Source: Linderina pennispora (Eukaryota > Kickxellomycota > Kickxellomycetes > Kickxellales > Kickxellaceae). From it: 64,000 nucleotides of DNA. The notes under the pieces are model-generated. The model searched no databases. It worked only from the letters and a program-made list of their open reading frames with translations, and had not been told where the DNA came from. Location of the stretch: positions 124,001 through 188,000 of the forward strand of contig NW_024468253.1 of the NCBI RefSeq assembly GCF_002104995.1, given 5' to 3'. How positions within the stretch are numbered: position 1 is the stretch's first letter; each line of letters starts with the position of its first letter. The translations under genes were made by a program, and so were the position numbers. Positions 24,501 through 36,333 of this stretch are shown piece by piece.

Positions 24501-27500
24501 CAGACATGTCACACACAGGATTTCAGCCTGCCCATGCACAGAAACATCCGGCGCATGCATGCGTGTTGCTTTCACCAATTGATGGGCAATCACATACCCA
24601 ACCGTCCTTTATATGTGCCTGTGGGTGCACTCTCTGGCTGACATGGGAAACTCTGCCTGAATTATCGCCGCTGGTCCTGATGGACAGAACGGAAGCTGCC
24701 GCATTTCTTTGGGGTGGGTATCCAGGCCCTGCCCGGAATTCTGCCTCGCGAAATCCGGTGCAAGGAGTGCGTCTGCTATTCCTACCCGCCTGTGCATTTA
24801 TGTGCGTTGATGCCGCAGCGTGCGTTGCTGGTGCATTCCGTGCTGGCAGATTTAGTTGTGCTAGCACCTCTTCTTTTTCCGCCCACGTAGTCCCATTGGA
24901 TGCATGCCCGGACTTGGCATCGTCGTGCTAGTGCATAATTCGTATTTTTATCCAGCTCTCCTTACCACCAGGGATTGTCCTTCTGCTTTGCTGCGACATG
25001 TTCAGGTTGCCGGGTCACTTTCTCCAGCAGCAGTAGCAGTAGCAGCAGCAGCAGCAGCAGCCTGGGCATGGTCCCGCTTTCGTGCATGTTCTATTTTTTG
25101 ACGACTGTGACGATCCAGCTGCCATTAGATCCGCCCTCCGCCTGGCCTTGTCGTCCTGCTTCTGTGGGCCACGGAATCCGTGCGTGCTCTGTAATGCGTC
25201 ACCAGACATGCCGTTGTGTCCAGCGGGGCATGTCCATCCTTTTTCTTTTTGTGCCGGACGCCAATTTGTTTCGTGGTGCGGTTGGAAAGGAGCGGAGGCG
25301 CAAAATGGAACAGAAATCATGCCCCTAATTGCCATCCTGTTAGTCAGCAGACGGCTGGTCGTTCCCATTAGCGGGCATGAGCTGCTTTTGCCCAAGAGAC
25401 ACCCCCCAGGCTAACCTATATTTCGCTGTATTCCGCCTGTAGATCTTTCCTTGGGTCTCAACGATGCAGAGTACGGTGCCGGCGAACACGGCTGTTGACG
25501 AGCGGCGCAACATCAGCCGTTTTCTAGACTTCCTCCACGATCTGCGGATTGTCTTGTTGCAGGTAGGTCATTGGTACATTGGTTGGGCGCAGTGTGGTTG
25601 GAGCTCTGCGAGCCACTTGCTTTTTTTATCAGGGATATGCCGGGGTCCACCGTTACTTGCCTGCGGGCTCTACTGCACCCAGCTGTCCGTTTGCCGCCCA
25701 GTGAATGTCCGATTGCTCTCCAAGCGATATGGAACGTTCGGCCATGAACAACGTTTTTCCTTCCCACCCTTGGCCAGATACGCAAAATTCACAACCCGCG
25801 TACATGCCTGTGATGTGCGCTTGCATTGCTTTCGTGATTTGTTGCTGAGCGGATGTTATTCCTCCCACATCGGCCCGTTTCTATTTTTATCGCACATATG
25901 TGAGCATATCTTGGTGGACACAGCAGATAATTGTGCGGATCCTCCGTGTCTCTTGCCCCCTCTCCCCCTGGCACAATGTGTCTGCTTCGTGATGCCTTGG
26001 AGCAAATCTGCCTATTCCGACAATACCAGCCTTGTTGCTGGTATGCAGCAGTTCTCTACCTGGAAATGTCTGGAAGTGAACAGGCATTTGGCACTCGTCT
26101 TATTTCTTTTTCCAGCCAACCAAGCTGCATGTCTCGGCGCATTATCAGCGAGTGATGGGCCAGGCACACCTGCTTACTCGAATTGCCAAATCGACTCCAT
26201 TTGGTGACAGGAAATTGCATGCCCTGCTCCATGGATTTGCAGAGAGGAATTCCCTGGAGATGTTTGGTGGAGTCGGCCACTTTCCTTTCGTTGTCTTTGG
26301 TTTAGTCTTCCACATTTGTTCAGTTTTGCACATCCCTTTTGCAGAAACAGGGAGCGTCAAAAGATGGGGATGAGTGATGAGCGTCACTTTGCGAATACAG
26401 GAGCGCAGAGGCTGGGACTATCATTATTTCGCTTCTAATTTTCGCGCTGCAGAGTACTGTCGACTGCGATTCACTGGCATGCATGCCACTAAACCCCCTT
26501 TTCATCTCTGTGACACTGTAGGACATGGCAGTTCTCAAATGCTGTGCTGCGCAGCTGCCGCGCGGAATGGAGATGTCGAGCATCGTGGGCAATCCTATAT
26601 TCTGCAGCCCCGAGTTCAACGCGTTCTGTGCGACCATGAAGGTGGAGGCGGCCGACGAACTCCGGGTTCTCCAACACGATCTTGAGGCGACGATTAACAC
26701 CATGGCATCGCGCCGCAGCGACAATTACGGAAAGCAGCTGGGGGACGGTGGAATCATGTTGCCGTCAATCAGCAAGCTACATGTGCACGACGATGCAATG
26801 GCGGGCGGGTCGCCCCATGGATCATACTCTCCCACGACCTCGCCCTCGCCGCCCGTGAACCAGCGCGACATGGCACGCAATTCGATCTCGTACGTGGACA
26901 GCCCGCGCATGTCGGACACCGGATATGTACAGAGCTCATTCCGCGCGCCCGCTGGCAGGATGGACGACATGGGCGTGTCCCACAGCATGCCCAGTCGCGT
27001 GATGGAGCACTGGGGCAACAGCAGCAATGGCAACAGCAGTTTGATGCCCAAGCGGCGGCGGGACTATGGCGGCGGCCCTGTGGTTCTGACACCGCCCTCG
27101 ATGGCAGCTGCCAATCCCAATAGTCCGCGCGGCGGGTTCTCGTCTCCGCCTGGGCAGGCTGCCACCCTGCATCACTCGCACCATCACCCATATCACCCGT
27201 CGCAGCGGACTCCGCGGTCGCCGCAGGTAGGTGGCAATGGCAGCGCTGCCCGTCCCAATCTGTCCGGAAATCCGTTGCCACCAATTTCGCAGTTTGTGCA
27301 GCCGGGCTCGACACCGATGCTATCGCCGCCAGCGACCAGCGGAATGCTGTTGTCGCACGTCCCCCAGTCGCAGCATCAGCATCAGCAAGAGCCTTCTCCC
27401 AACTCGCGCTATGCTGATGGACCGGCTGCGGCAAACGAGGGTGTGCACCATGTTGACACCAACCAGATATGCTATCTGCGCGAGGAGAATGCACAGCTGC

Positions 27501-27616
27501 GCTCGCGTCTTCAGCGTCTGGAGCAAACGGTCATGCAAAAGCAGGCCGAGATGCAGGACTGGATGAACCGCGTCGAGCAGTATATCATGCGCCCCAACGA
27601 GCCCCGCACGGCATAA
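20540..27616 (+). CDS. Ndc10/Crypton-like DNA-binding protein (copy B), six exons
   Basis: Exons: 20540-20570 (MGSMALYSKQ), 20955-21883, 23191-23486, 24099-24369, 25443-25562, 26522-27616. All introns are GT-AG (384, 1307, 612, 1073 and 959 nt) and phases agree, giving 912 aa after removing three extra bases in exon 2 (about 21590, 21722 and 21800). N-terminal block: IYAWRAALWVRYCKQRNQDY, VTEERLIQYLDWLFEIDLVN, VVCLWRIQTGNDPDL. Exon 3: ARYQFSVIRARNPLICAWNA, LAALLFHRWHIAGSPPPTFA (Ndc10 domain II-like). Then IFPWVSTM, FLDFLHDLRIVLLQ|DMAVL, a Ser/Pro/His-rich region and a C-terminal coiled coil (EENAQLRSRLQRLEQTVMQK). A polyQ tract is encoded at 21539-21567. No active-site tyrosine is evident, so it is a DNA-binding derivative rather than a recombinase. 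Closest relative in the window is the gene at 59040. Confidence 0.65.
21539..21567 (+). repeat. CAG repeat encoding polyglutamine
   Basis: Nine or so CAG triplets in exon 2 of copy B, encoding a Gln run between the N-terminal block and the central domain. Confidence 0.85.
24028..24052 (+). repeat. ATTATC microsatellite in an intron of copy B
   Basis: TATCAT/ATTATC repeated about four times, 47 bp before the splice acceptor of exon 4. Confidence 0.8.
25025..25060 (+). repeat. CAG/TAG trinucleotide run in an intron of copy B
   Basis: About 12 CAG-like triplets, some changed to TAG, in the intron between 24370 and 25442. It is not in a coding exon. Confidence 0.75.
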
Positions 27617-28059
27617 CTCTGAGCAAAACCAATTCGTTCGCTTTTTTCAACTGATGAGAATAAGTTAGTATTCAAACAAGTAAATGGGTTGGAAGATGGC
27701 AGAGCTGAGAGAAGCTGGCTAGAAGAGTGTTGCGGCAACTGTGATGCCGATGATGACAAGGAGACTTGAGGACAGAGAGTGCTTGGAAAAATGCGAGGCA
27801 GCACCTACAATTGCAAGAGACAGTGCAACATCAGTACAACGATGTGGATATTCAAGATATAATCTACATGTGGTGGAGGGCAAAGGATGGGCAGTTGCAA
27901 GACGAGAAAGAGAATCTGCCCGGTCCGCTCTTTTGTGCCCACCCCTAGCGCTGCCACGATAGCGAGAGCAGGCAAGGGGAAAACGCGGTGCTGTAAGACA
28001 TCACAGAGCATGTATTGCCAGTATCGTCTCATCCGCCCCTCCAATCTCAGCTGCACGCG
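27617..28059. other. Convergent intergenic region, 443 bp
   Basis: Between the 3' ends of copy B (plus) and the protease (minus). No gene seen. Confidence 0.4.
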
Positions 28060-29345
28060 CTAGACACCAGGCAGCCCAGGCTCTGAAGACCTATTGGCGA
28101 CAACAGTGTCTGGCGTATTGGCCACAGCCGCCCATGTCGCACTGCTGGCAGCCGGAACCACACGTGTGACGTTGTAAACGATCATGCTTTCCAAAGGCAT
28201 ACCAACCGGAGCGCTGCTGGACCGCATCACTGTCGTTGGACTCGCGGACACAGCAGTTGAAATGTCAGCGCCGGTGACGATGGACTTACCGGTTGCAGAT
28301 GCAGCCGCAGTCCCACTTGCAACACTCGAAGCGCCATTGCTGCTGCCCCTAGAAGTTGTATAACTGTTGTATGTGGTTCCCGTACCTGAGCTGTTGAATT
28401 GGGATTCGTCAAACCTAGCAGACGGGTAATGGCAATGTGAAGAAAGGTCAGTGGTCAATGCACGCAAAAAGAAACAAATCTACTGGGCTTTGCGCCTATC
28501 TGCAGTTATTGGCTGATGCAACTTACCCGATAACCTTGCCTGACGAGTCGATTGGACCTTGTGGTTGTTTGGATATACGACAGGAAGGCATTGGCGTGAG
28601 TAAACAAGCTGACCATGCCGGCGCCGCCGCAGTTCACCGTGATCGAGGCACCTGGGCCGGCGGTTCCGAAGCTAGTGATTCCAAGCAGCATGTTCTTGCC
28701 ATTGACCTGGCGGATCAGCGGGCCGCCACTGTCGCCGGGACAGGTATCGGTGCCAGTATCGCCAGCGACACAAATGCGTTTCCCGTTATTGCCGTTGAAC
28801 TGCGTATCTTTCTTCCCGCACTGGGCAACGGACTGGAGTAGTCAAAGGGCCCTCTTTCAAGTCCTTCGAGGCTGATTTCCCGGTCGGCGACGTGAACCCC
28901 CAGCCAAGCGCGGTAACCTGGATGCCATCGTCCAACGCTGGCCGTGTCGATATCGATGGGCTGGACCGAGTCCGACCAGGTGATGTTGGTAGAGAGCTGC
29001 AGCATCGCGATGTCGTTGACCATCGAGTTGTCGTTGTACTGCGGGTGCACCACGACCTTGGCCACCTGCGTACGCCTTGGACGGATCCAGGTTGTAGTTG
29101 TATTGGCCGACGTATACGGTTATGTCGTTGGCCTTGGCGGTCTTGATGCAGTGGGCGGCAGTCAGAATCCATTGCTGTCCGATGATCGACCCGCCGCAGA
29201 AGGTCTTCTCGGCGCCGTTATGCATGTATACCACGAACGGATACTCGCCTTTGCTGGCGGTTCGGCCACCCATGATGCGCGGTTGCAGACGGCTGGCGTG
29301 CGCCAATGCGCTCAGAACGAGCAGGGAGAGAGGAAGCCACAGCAT
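28060..29345 (-). CDS. Secreted trypsin-like serine protease (family S1) with Ser/Thr-rich tail
   Basis: Starts ATG 29345 with a signal peptide (MLWLPLSLLVLSALAHAS), then propeptide cleavage RIMGGRTASKGEYPFVVYMH. Catalytic triad: His in WILTAAHC, Asp in VNDIAML, Ser in CPGDSGGPL. VTALGWGF and GITSFG are also seen. After the protease domain (about 250 aa) comes a 112-nt intron (28415-28526) that joins GKVIG to FDESQFNSSG, leading into a roughly 115-aa Ser/Thr/Ala-rich tail ending GLPGV, possibly O-glycosylated. Extra bases near 29071, 28935, 28830 and 28550, all +1, must be skipped; the first three sit inside the conserved protease fold, so they are not introns. A TATA box lies at 29462-29468. 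Likely extracellular nutrient acquisition or insect cuticle attack; the substrate is unknown. Confidence 0.85.
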
Positions 29346-30564
29346 TTGTTGGCTAGTTGGGCTAGTCTTGGCAGAGGGTGTGTGGAGAGAGATGGACGAA
29401 AAGAAGTGAGCAGATTGCGTGTTTGAGCTCTTCCTCCCCTAGACGATAATATACAAGGTGGATATATAGGCAGCTGGATTGGTACGAGAAAAAGACTAAA
29501 AGGAATCCGCGGGTTCTTTCTGGAGGAAGGACCCGCATCCCTTTGGGCAGTCCTCAGCGCTATTTAAACCGCTTCCCAGGGCATTGCGTTTCTTTCTGTG
29601 CGCGTTTTTCGGCGGCAAACGTATAAGCCCAGTCTTGCAAGGCCACTGTGGCAGGTAATGGATGTTTGGAGGCGGTGGGGACGCAGCTTCAAGCACCAAC
29701 CTATGAGCAAAGCAATTCGGGCATCTCTCAGTGTCCCAGCAAAGAGGAATGGGGGAGGAAATCTTTCCAAAGAAGGAAATGTGAGAGACGATTCTATAAC
29801 CCCCTGTCCATCCTATCCCGCAAAGAACGGAAAGATGGCTGGACAAACACCATTCGCCTTAAAAACAGGCGGCGGAGATCGACGGTGGTTAAGCGTGACT
29901 TTTGCGCCAAGACAAGGAGGATATTAAAGGCATTGTTGAGCCAAATGAAGTGTTTTCCACCTCATGTAGCGGCATCAACAAATAACGGTGAAGAAATAAT
30001 AAACATCATGCAGAAATGGAAAAAATGCTGGATATGCGTGCTTTCGCAAGCCGTAGCTTGAGCATTGCTCCTCCAGAGCATGTCCAGTACCAAGGCCCAA
30101 ACTCTTTTTAGACGGAAATGCCAAGCCTTTTGCGGCAAGAAAAAAGAAGATTATATATAGACGGATATTTTTAGAGGCGGCCGTCATTCTTCTCAACCGC
30201 ACAGTCAGCCTGTTGCGCGCCCGCTGCGGCTGTCCCTGACATCGACATGTCAGCCGAATCAGGTTACAGCAAGCCAGGCACCAACGAGAGCCCCACTGCA
30301 GACTACACTATGGAGGTAGCGTCCAGCCTCTGACAAGTTGCACAGACGGCCGTATTGAAAACACCCTTGCGCAACTCGTCTATTCCCTTTTCTCTCTTCA
30401 GTATTAAATATAGCTTTTAAAATCCCCACACATTTAGCAAACACAAGCCGAACAAATATTTTAGGTGGGCACGCCATAGGGGAGGACAGCGACTGAGGGA
30501 TAAAAAAAGAGCGAGTATTGCACAAAAAAGGAAAAAAAGCGTTGAATAAGAAAGTAGTGGCTGC
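29346..30564. other. Intergenic, 1.2 kb, with protease promoter
   Basis: The protease promoter occupies the left end (TATATA at 29462-29468, minus strand, about 116 bp upstream of its ATG). The rest up to the Kelch gene 3' end holds no recognised gene. Confidence 0.45.
29462..29468 (-). promoter_or_regulatory. TATA-like element of the protease gene
   Basis: TATATAT on the minus strand 116 bp upstream of the start codon at 29345. Confidence 0.5.
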
Positions 30565-32575
30565 TCAGGAACTGGAGTTGTTGGCAATGGTAAAGGAACT
30601 GGTAGCCTGTTTCGTGTCACCGTCCGAGGTACTGCTTGCAGGCCCAGCACCCTTGGCAGGCAGGTCGCTCTTCTCAGCCTCCTTGATTGCGTCTCTGAGC
30701 CAGGCCGGGATAGGCTTCCCGGACAGCAGGATCTGGTTAATGGCCTCGGCATGACGATACTCGTCCTCGAAGCGCCTGTGCTCCGGGCCGTACATATTGA
30801 AAGCCGTCTGCTGGTCGATAATCGACGACAGCCTCCGCATGCTCTCGGCGCCCAGCGAGGGGCGGCCAAAAGTCGGCCGCAGTCATGGTTGGCGAAAGCA
30901 CTGACGATACGGACTCGGCCGGCTTGTTCGTCAGCGACTTGCTCCGGGCCAAAAGGCCGCTATCGGTCGCCACGCTCTCGCTGGTAGTCATCGGAGTGCC
31001 GGTCACTATAGGCGAGGGCTCGCCCAGCCCCGCCATATCGTTTGGCAGCATCCGGGGGCTCTCGCTAGTCATGATCGGCGGCAGGAACGACGCCACGCTG
31101 CTCTCAACCGACGGGTTGGCGTGCGGCGTCGGCATGTAGTTGTGGGCGACGACGTCGCGGCGGAACTTGTCCGGGTCGGCGTACGCGTCACTGTAGTCGG
31201 CACCGATGGGCTGCCTGACAATTGTGTCCGGCGACAGGTCCGCGGGCGTCCCGACATCCTGGTAGGCGCTGTCGCGCTGGTAGTAGCTGGCAGCGGTCTC
31301 GCCCTTGATCTCGGCCGAGTGCGCGCTGTCGGAGTCGGCATTGCTACCACGGCGCTTGCGTCCAGAGAAAAACCCCAGGTTGCCTTTGCGGCGGTTCCAG
31401 CGGTAAAACACCACCGATGCGATAATAATGGCGATCAGGCCGAGCACCGACGAGATAGGTCGCGGCAATAATAACGACCTTGGAGGACACGCCACTGGAG
31501 CCCGAGTCGGCCGAATTGTCTGTTGCCGACGTCACACTCCACTGCCAGCTCTTCAGATCCAACTGGTACATGTCGTTGTCCTGGCCTCTGGGCACAATCC
31601 CGCCAAACACATACATCTTGTTATCGTAGATGGCTGCTGCATGGCCGCCGCGTGGCGCCGGACCATTCCTTATAGTCGGCATCGGAGATGGGCGCCTGCG
31701 ACCACACAAACGAGCCACCCTCGGCCTTGAGCATCCACACTTTGCGGTCTGTTGGGGCATCCTTGACGCTGGGCAGGCCGCCAAACACATACATGGTGTC
31801 GTCGGAGCACACGGCCGAATGCAGGACGCGCTCGGACGGCTCGCCCTGCGACGTGTCGATATTCGGCAAGTAATTCCCAGCCGCCCGACACCGAAAACAC
31901 CTTGACGTCATTGTAGCTGTTGATGTTCTGGTCGGCGCCGCCAAACAGAACAACCACATTGGGCTTGCTCAGATAGCACAATGTGTGGTATTTGCGCGCT
32001 GGCCCGTTGCTCGCGTACGTCCATGACATGGACGACGGCGTCAGAATGTCCAGGTTATTGGCAATCGTGGGCGGCGAGTCCGCCTCGTTCTTGTCGTTCA
32101 GGGGCACGCCGCCGTGCATGTAGAATTTGCTGCCCACCGTCGCGAATGCCGCGCCGAACCGCGTCACCGGCAGCTGCCCGTGCATGGTCGGCGCGCTCCA
32201 GCTCGCATGCACGCTGTCCAGAAGACTGACCGATGTCGCCTCTTTGCCCACGACTCCGTATTGCGCATTGTACACCCAGATGTTGTCTGGTGACGACCCG
32301 CAGCCCGGCAATACCGGTCCGATGCTCGGCGTATTGTCCGTCTTCGGCCCTTGCCATTTGCTGCTGGAAAGGTCGAATATCTGCAGATTCGTCAGGCCCT
32401 TGGCTGCAGAGTCCAGGGGGTCCCGGTCGGCCGAAGTGGTCCCGCCGTACGACATCAGCAGCGGCGTGCCCTGCTTGTCCGTGAAGGGCACCAGGCATGC
32501 GAAGGTCCGCCAGGGCTCGGTCAGTGTGGGCGCGCTGTCGAGGATTCCTTCGCGAGGAGAAAACCGCCGTGTCAT
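30565..32575 (-). CDS. Kelch-repeat single-pass membrane protein
   Basis: Kelch beta-propeller followed by one transmembrane helix and a cytosolic tail, about 668 aa. Kelch blades: RFGAAFATVGSKFYMHGG, RKYHTLCYLSKPNVVVLFGG, ERVLHSAVCSDDTMYVFGG and APRGGHAAAIYDNKMYVFGG. Membrane helix: ISSVLGLIAIIIASVVFYRW, followed by basic NRRKG. The tail is Ser/Pro-rich and ends in a conserved-looking helix (MRRLSSIIDQQTAFNMYGPE ... IPAWLRDAIKEAEKSD). Four extra bases, near 31880, 31665, 31455 and 30870, all +1, break the frame; those inside blades cannot be introns. The N-terminal ATG at 32575 gives no signal peptide, so an upstream first exon (32.6-32.9 kb) is likely missing from this model. Probably a surface sensor or polarity protein; the partner is unknown. 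Confidence 0.75.
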
Positions 32576-33054
32576 TATTGGTATTATAAAAATAATGCAG
32601 TTATAACATGGGTGGAAAATAATAGCGAGCAGAGGAGGGATGGGCTAGAAGAGTGTCCGCTTCTATTTCTGGTACTGAGCTGCGAGTTGGCACTGGAAAT
32701 AGCACGAATCATTCATCCACCATTGGGGGAGGCTCACCAGAACATCTGACACCCGACCAGCCTCTCCCTTTGTTTTCTGAGGACCGGTGCTCTGAGGAGG
32801 GATTTCCATCCACATCTCGTTGCGGCCAGAGGCAAAAACAATGCTTTTTGGGCTGCACTACTGCAGAGCTTAATGTGCAGGCTGAATATTGCAATTCCCC
32901 CATTAAGTCATAGGCAAATGTTGCAGCAAGAGGCAGCGCATCATCTGGCCTTCCCAGCGGTATATTGGCAACAGGAGAACAAGTCAAGGTCATGCGGGCA
33001 ATACAGCATTACACACCGTCTATTGATTTATTGTTGGGCAGCACCGCCCGCGCT
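32576..33054. other. Intergenic, 479 bp
   Basis: Between the Kelch gene start and the COQ5 3' end, both on the minus strand. It may hold the missing first exon (signal peptide) and promoter of the Kelch gene; I could not pick a splice pair with confidence. Confidence 0.35.
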
Positions 33055-33928
33055 TCAAAACTTGTACCCTGTGTGGATGGCCACTGTGCCAAAAGTCAGG
33101 TTCTCGTACCCCTTGCCAATGGTGGTGAATCCGGCATCGCGGATCATCTGTGCAAACTCCTTCTGCGGCGGGAACTTGCGGATGCTCTCGACCAGATACT
33201 CGTACGACCCGCGGTCATTGGCAATCAGCTCGCCCAGCCGCGGAATAACATGGAACGAGTGAAAGTCATACAGGCTCGCCAGCACCGGGTTCTCCACGCG
33301 CGAAAACTCCAAGCACATGAACCGGCCCCCGGGCTTCAGCACCCGGAACGCCTCCCGCACCACCCGGTCCGGGTGCGTGCAGTTGCGGATGCCGAAGGCA
33401 ATCGTGTACACGTCGAAGGACGCGTCGTCAATGAACTCCAGGTTCTCCGCATTGCCCACCGTGAACCCAATCCGCCCCTCCCGCATCCACTTGCTTGCCG
33501 CAAACCGCTTCTCAGCCCTCGCCCAAGCATCTCCGGGTTAATGTCCACCATATGCACCGACCCGCTGCCCTGGTTCTCCTTGGTCCTGGAACTCCAGGAA
33601 CCGCTGCGCTATGTCGCCCGTGCCCCCGGCCACGTCCAGCAGCTTGGCATCTGGCGACGGCGACATCTTCCGGATCAAATGGTCCTTCCACAGCCGGTGG
33701 ATCCCCATGCTCATGGCGTCGTTCATGATGTCGTAGTTTGAGGCCACGTTGGAGAACACCCCGCGCACCAGCGACTCCTTCTGCGCCTCCGGCACCGTCT
33801 TAAACCCAAAGTGCGTGGTGGTTTCATCAGGCGTTGTCCTGCTGCACAATGCGTGTGGTGCTCAGCGACCGCTGGATCAGGCGCTGGCTGGCGCGGCGGG
33901 CGCTGGAAACGGCTATGCGAGAATTCAT
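33055..33928 (-). CDS. COQ5: Mitochondrial 2-methoxy-6-polyprenyl-1,4-benzoquinol methylase (UbiE/COQ5)
   Basis: SAM-dependent C-methyltransferase of ubiquinone synthesis in the mitochondrial matrix. ATG 33928 starts a basic presequence ([20 protein letters not shown] ... LSTTR). Then [20 protein letters not shown] and [19 protein letters not shown]; motif [17 protein letters not shown]; post-[64 protein letters not shown]; ending AIHTGYKF at TGA 33057-33055. About 289 aa. Single extra bases lie near 33845 and 33585. Near 33510 two extra bases give a length match to yeast Coq5 (MLKEGEKR versus MLGRGEKR), which fits better than one missing base. Confidence 0.92.
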
Positions 33929-34155
33929 GGGCTTTCCTTTGCTAAAGAGTCAGGCTCTAATAATTCGAGATTCGAAAACAAATAAAGAAGAAAAACGGAC
34001 AGCCGAACAGGTAGAAAAAAAAAAAGCTGATACCTTCACTGAAACGCATGGGGCGTGCTGGAGTTAGAGTGCGGGAGGCTGACCGAAATCAGCTATCAGC
34101 TAGATGGAGGGGGCTGGTGATATTTTTTTGATTCCCTGATCTTTCCCCTTGGCTT

Positions 34156-35805
34156 TTACCACGGGTTGCGGTTGAACAGGTACGAGATGCTCTCGCCGTT
34201 GTGGTTGCGGCGGATGGCCTCGGCCAGCACCGGGGCAACGTCGATCTGCACCAGCTTGGACGACGCCGACGTCAGCTCGTCGGGGATGGGGAAGGTGTTG
34301 GTGACAATGACCTTCTGCACATAGGGGCAGATCTCGACCTCGCCCAGCGACGTGCCGCTGAACAGCCCGTGGGCAGCCACAATGTACACAGGCACGTGCC
34401 CCGCAGTTGACCATCAGATGCTCAGCCGCCGTCAGGAACGACGACGGGTGGTCGATCATGTCGTCCAGCAGCAGCACCAGCTTGTCGCGCACGTCGCCCA
34501 CCAGCGTGATCCGCGCATTGCGCTTCTTATGCCATGACGTCACTGCCATCGGCGGCCGCACCGGCGGATCGGCCTGCAGGTGCGTCCCCGACACAATGCG
34601 GTGCAGATTCGCTGCGCTGCCGCCGGTGTTCCGCCGCACCGGCCCTTCCACCGCCATGGCCAGCGGATTGCGGACGCTTCTTGTGCTGCTCGGCAATGCC
34701 CGCCGTGGCCTGTGCGATTGCCTGCGCGTTGCGCGAAACCGACACGTCCGCCGGATCCGCCAGCTCCTCCAGCGGCGTATTGACCATCTCCATCAGCTGG
34801 CCCTCGTCGAACTCGTCGTCGTCGTCATCGTCCGATCGGTTCAGCACCTCAGGAGATTTCAAAGCCCGACTGCGGGCTGGCAGTCTCTGCCAGATCAAGC
34901 TCCTCGGGCTCTGCAGCCGCGTCGACCGATAGCGTCGGGCTCATCTGGAACGACGCCTTGCGCACGCCCTCGGCGATCTGATCCACGCCGTCTCCCGACG
35001 AGGTCTCCGGGATCGTGCGGATGTCCAGATCAACCTCCGAGCCCTGCCGGTCCAGGTCGCGCAGCGGCGACGACTGAGCCGGGACGATCCCGCTGACGGC
35101 CTCGGCAAACATGCCTGGCCCGCGCGGCATCTGCGGCAGCGTGTGCAGGGCTACCGTCGACGGCGTACGCGAGAACGGCCGCGTGCTGGGCGCATTGTCC
35201 GTGTGGATCAGCGCAAACGCCGAGCCGAGCCGGTCCGCCAGCGCCGTGACGCGCTTCGCCCCACCCGCATTCTTGGCCACCACCACCAGGTCGGTCTTGT
35301 CCACGCTGTTCTCGTCGTCGCCGCGCAGCACATTGTCCACCAGCCACCGCCCGATCGTCGGCTCCGAGAACAAGTTGTCCACGGGGATCGTGAAAAACCC
35401 AGACATCTGGCTTGCATGCAGATCCATCGTGATGATGTGGTCTGCCCCTGCCACCGTCAGCATGTTTGCCACCAGCTTGCCCGAGATCGCCCCGCGTCTC
35501 TTCTTCTTCTTGCTCTGCTTCGAGTACGGAAAGTACGGAACCACCACCGTGATCTTGCGCGCGCTCGCCAGCTTCGCCGCGCTCACCATGATCAGCACCT
35601 CCATCAGGTGGTCGTTGGTTGACATCGAGCCGCTCTGCAGAATATACACGTCCTTCTGCCGCACCGAGCACCCCAGATCCACCGTCGTCTCGCGGTTCGT
35701 GTACCGCCGCAGACTCACTGGCGCCAGCTCCATCCCGAGGTGCGCTGCCACCCGCTCCGCCAGCACCAGGTGCGACGTTCCCGCAAACAGCTTGGCGTTG
35801 CGCAT
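34156..35805 (-). CDS. PRS1: Ribose-phosphate pyrophosphokinase, Prs1 type with long internal insertion
   Basis: Makes PRPP from ribose 5-phosphate and ATP for nucleotide, His and Trp synthesis. I choose ATG 35805 (MRNAKLFAGTSHLVLAERVA) because it matches the start of yeast Prs1 (MRKCKIFVGNSH). Landmarks: VYILQSGSMSTNDHLMEVLI, FPYSKQSKKKKRRGAISGKL, DLHASQMSGFF, VVVAKNAGGAKRVTALADRL, the PRPP loop LVLLLDDMIDHPSSF, AAHGLFSG and GESISYLF. Between ALIHTDNA and NARITLVGDVRDK lies a non-homologous insertion of about 200 aa, acidic and Ser-rich, in the same place as yeast Prs1 NHR1 but longer; total about 548 aa. Extra bases near 34852, 34675 and 34400, all +1. At the first, the zero frame reads ATC TCC TGA, the same dinucleotide of codons used for antizyme +1 frameshifting. 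Confidence 0.92.
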
Positions 35806-36333
35806 CTGCTCCTTGAGGCTCTTGAGACGGTCCAAGTTTATTGCTGTGTCCGTTGGTAGTGGAGGACTGATTCTACAGGCTCTTCTGTGAATTCACAAGA
35901 AAAAGAGCCAACAAACAGGTAAGGTATCTGAACAGGGGAAAAGCTCAAAAATTGCAAATTGCCTCAATTCAAACAATAAATAGAAAGCACGCTCTAGATA
36001 CCAGGGGGGATAAACAGGAGTACAAGGGAAGGAGAAAGAGATACAGCGACGAGATACGGGCGAAAGCAAAGGGGGCAAGAGCGATCACCCATGAAAATTT
36101 TTTTTACACTTTTCCTGATCCCGACGCCCCACTCCACCGACAGGTGACTTTTTTCTTTTTCGTCCTGCGACAGGGTGACAGAAACCGGCTCTTTCCCCGT
36201 GTTGACAAGACACACCAGCGTGAACATGCTTTCTTATCACCGTTCGGCCCTGGCCATGTGGGGCTGATGCCTGGGTATCCCGAAATCGCCTGTTTTGTGG
36301 CTAGAATAGTGCCTGTTCGTATTCAGAAACTGC
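35806..36333. other. Intergenic, 528 bp
   Basis: Holds the Prs1 promoter (minus strand) and the Swp1 3' end side. Purine-rich from 35,990 to 36,070. No gene seen. Confidence 0.4.

Noticed and set aside
25464-26207. 247-codon open frame in the copy B region
   Set aside because: It begins in exon 5 of copy B and then reads through the gtaggt donor into a 959-nt intron; the spliced model continues the protein family correctly instead.
33495-33520. A one-base deletion in COQ5
   Set aside because: Two extra bases restore the exact residue spacing of yeast Coq5 (MLKEGEKR), while a one-base loss would leave an extra residue.
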